From Candidatus Omnitrophota bacterium (GTDB lineage: Bacteria; Omnitrophota; Gorgyraeia; Pluralincolimonadales; Pluralincolimonadaceae), in assembly GCA_041653595.1 (NCBI GenBank), contig JBAZFB010000026.1:1-15503 (forward strand): a stretch of 15,503 bases of DNA, written 5' to 3'. A program made the position numbers and the translations under genes. Within the stretch, counting starts at the first letter, position 1. The number at the start of each line of letters is the position of its first letter. Positions 14,555-15,503 of the stretch are shown here, one piece after another. Below the pieces are notes generated by a model. That model did not search any database and was not told where the DNA came from. It saw nothing but the letters and a program-made list of their open reading frames with translations.

Positions 14555-15503
14555 TTACAACTGCCTGCCGGAAACGCGAAGCGTTATAATTCTGTCGAAT
14601 TTCTTTTTACGAGTCACTATGCGCCAAAAAACCTTTATTCCGAACATAAAACTTCCGAGCTCAAAAATACGCAGCGAGCAATGTTCTCCCAAACAGGAAG
14701 CGATGTTCCTGTTTTTCAGGAAAACATAGACCCGGTCACCATTCTTCAAAAAACCCCTTATATCCCCTTCCGCGGCCTTTAAATCGTTTTCTTCCGCGCT
14801 TTTGACTACATAAGCTATTCTCTTCGTCCTGCCCCATCTTTTGTTAAAGATAGCCAGGTTCCTTTTAAATTTTTCATCCCAGTCTTTTCTTTTCTTAAAA
14901 CCCGTATTTTGGACATGATATACATAAGCGCCTTTTGCCATTACACATTTATAACCTGCTTTTACGGCACGCCTGGAAAAATCCGTATCTTCGAAATTCC
15001 CCGGGCTATATATCTCATCAAACATTCCTATCTTTTCAACAACTTCTTTCTTTATCAACATGCAAAAACCGATACCTGCCGACATTTCTATCCATTTGCC
15101 GGAAAAACCTTCTAAAGGCCCTGCCTGTCCCAGATTGTTGCTGGATGGGTTCACTATCCCTATGGCAGGCTCTTTTTCAGCTACCCGGATCATCTCTTCC
15201 AGCCACCCTTTATAAACTTTTGTATCATTATTCAAGATACACAGGAATGGCGCGTTTGATACCGCTATTCCCTGATTTACCGCCCCTGGAAAGCCTGAAT
15301 TTTCTTCATTCCTTATAAGGGTTGTGGCGGCGGGATTTTTTTTTGCCAATTCTTTCAAATAAGCCGCGGTCTGGGCATCGCTCGCATTATCTACCAGGAT
15401 GATACTGTAAGATAAGGCGGTATTCTTTTCTATGCTTTCTACGCACTTTTTTGTAAGTTCGTATTCATTCCAGACAGGTATGATAATATCACATTTTATA
15501 TCA
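14555..15503 (-). CDS. Family 2 glycosyltransferase, N-terminus cut by right window edge
   Basis: The frame is open to the right edge and gives 315 visible residues, beginning DIKCDIIIPVWNEYEL, which is close to a normal GT2 N-terminus; only a few residues are probably missing. ILVDNASD follows at about 36-43, then NSGFPGAVNQGI, the metal-binding CILNNDTKVY, and IGFCMLIKKEVVEKIGMFDE with GNFEDTDFSRRAVKAG carrying the ED catalytic pair. These are the marks of rhamnosyl/galactofuranosyl-like GT2 enzymes of polysaccharide loci. About 80 C-terminal residues follow the catalytic domain (KAAEGDIRGFLKNGDRVYVF onward) with no recognised motif. A downstream TTG at 15358 could be misread as a start, but it would delete the nucleotide-binding core. 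The acceptor and sugar are unknown. A 63-base gap with a promoter candidate follows. Confidence 0.87.
   Translation of the reverse strand, partial: DIKCDIIIPVWNEYELTKKCVESIEKNTALSYSIILVDNASDAQTAAYLKELAKKNPAATTLIRNEENSGFPGAVNQGIAVSNAPFLCILNNDTKVYKGWLEEMIRVAEKEPAIGIVNPSSNNLGQAGPLEGFSGKWIEMSAGIGFCMLIKKEVVEKIGMFDEIYSPGNFEDTDFSRRAVKAGYKCVMAKGAYVYHVQNTGFKKRKDWDEKFKRNLAIFNKRWGRTKRIAYVVKSAEENDLKAAEGDIRGFLKNGDRVYVFLKNRNIASCLGEHCSLRIFELGSFMFGIKVFWRIVTRKKKFDRIITLRVSGRQL

Noticed and set aside
15335..15344. Run of nine A residues (coding strand) in the right-hand glycosyltransferase, considered as a frameshift or phase-variation site
   Set aside because: The frame is intact across it, and a single nine-base homopolymer in one sequence gives no evidence of switching.
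1..15503. Search by eye for tRNA or rRNA genes, CRISPR arrays, insertion sequences, transposases and long direct repeats
   Set aside because: None seen; nearly all sequence is accounted for by protein-coding genes on one strand, and no gap exceeds 63 bases.

Overview
The window is a 15.5 kb stretch of a bacterial surface-polysaccharide (O-antigen/capsule/exopolysaccharide type) biosynthesis locus. Every supported gene lies on the minus strand, so transcription runs from right to left. Sixteen genes are packed almost end to end: four-base stop/start overlaps occur at three junctions, and most other gaps are 1-35 bases. Shine-Dalgarno sites (GGAGGG, AGAAAGGA, GGGAGGGG) precede many starts, and GTG starts occur. 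Base composition looks moderate (mid-40s % GC by eye, not computed). No ribosomal, housekeeping or other taxonomic marker is present. The gene content suggests a Gram-negative, probably little-cultivated bacterium; an Omnitrophota-like lineage is only a guess.

Layout in transcription order. (1) 15503-14555: a family 2 glycosyltransferase cut by the right edge. (2) A 63-base gap holding the best promoter candidate and a 12-base palindrome. (3) 14491-7408: a sugar-activation block of SIS isomerase (GmhA-like), 4,6-dehydratase-like SDR with YxxxR in place of YxxxK, a two-domain HldE-like protein in reversed order (nucleotidyltransferase first, PfkB kinase second), an epimerase-type SDR, paired thiamine-diphosphate E1 alpha and beta subunits, and an RmlD-like SDR reductase. 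(4) 7380-4519: two SAM methyltransferases and a B12-binding-domain radical SAM enzyme. (5) 4522-842: a GT2 glycosyltransferase, a medium-chain alcohol dehydrogenase without the usual structural-zinc lobe, a small one-pass membrane protein of unknown function, and a multi-pass GT-C-like membrane protein. (6) 861-1: a third SAM methyltransferase and the start of another GT2 cut by the left edge.

How they may work together (inference): the SIS isomerase and kinase/nucleotidyltransferase resemble the heptose branch that turns sedoheptulose 7-phosphate into an NDP-heptose. The dehydratase-like and reductase/epimerase SDRs would then deoxygenate and re-set stereocentres. The E1 alpha/beta pair has no E2 or E3 partner here, so it may act as a stand-alone carboligase or transketolase-like enzyme that extends or branches a sugar rather than feeding acetyl-CoA. 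Methyltransferases, the radical SAM enzyme and the alcohol dehydrogenase would decorate the product, and the glycosyltransferases would assemble it. No GmhB phosphatase, canonical HldD epimerase, flippase, polymerase or export ABC transporter is in the window, so the locus continues beyond both edges or borrows these functions.
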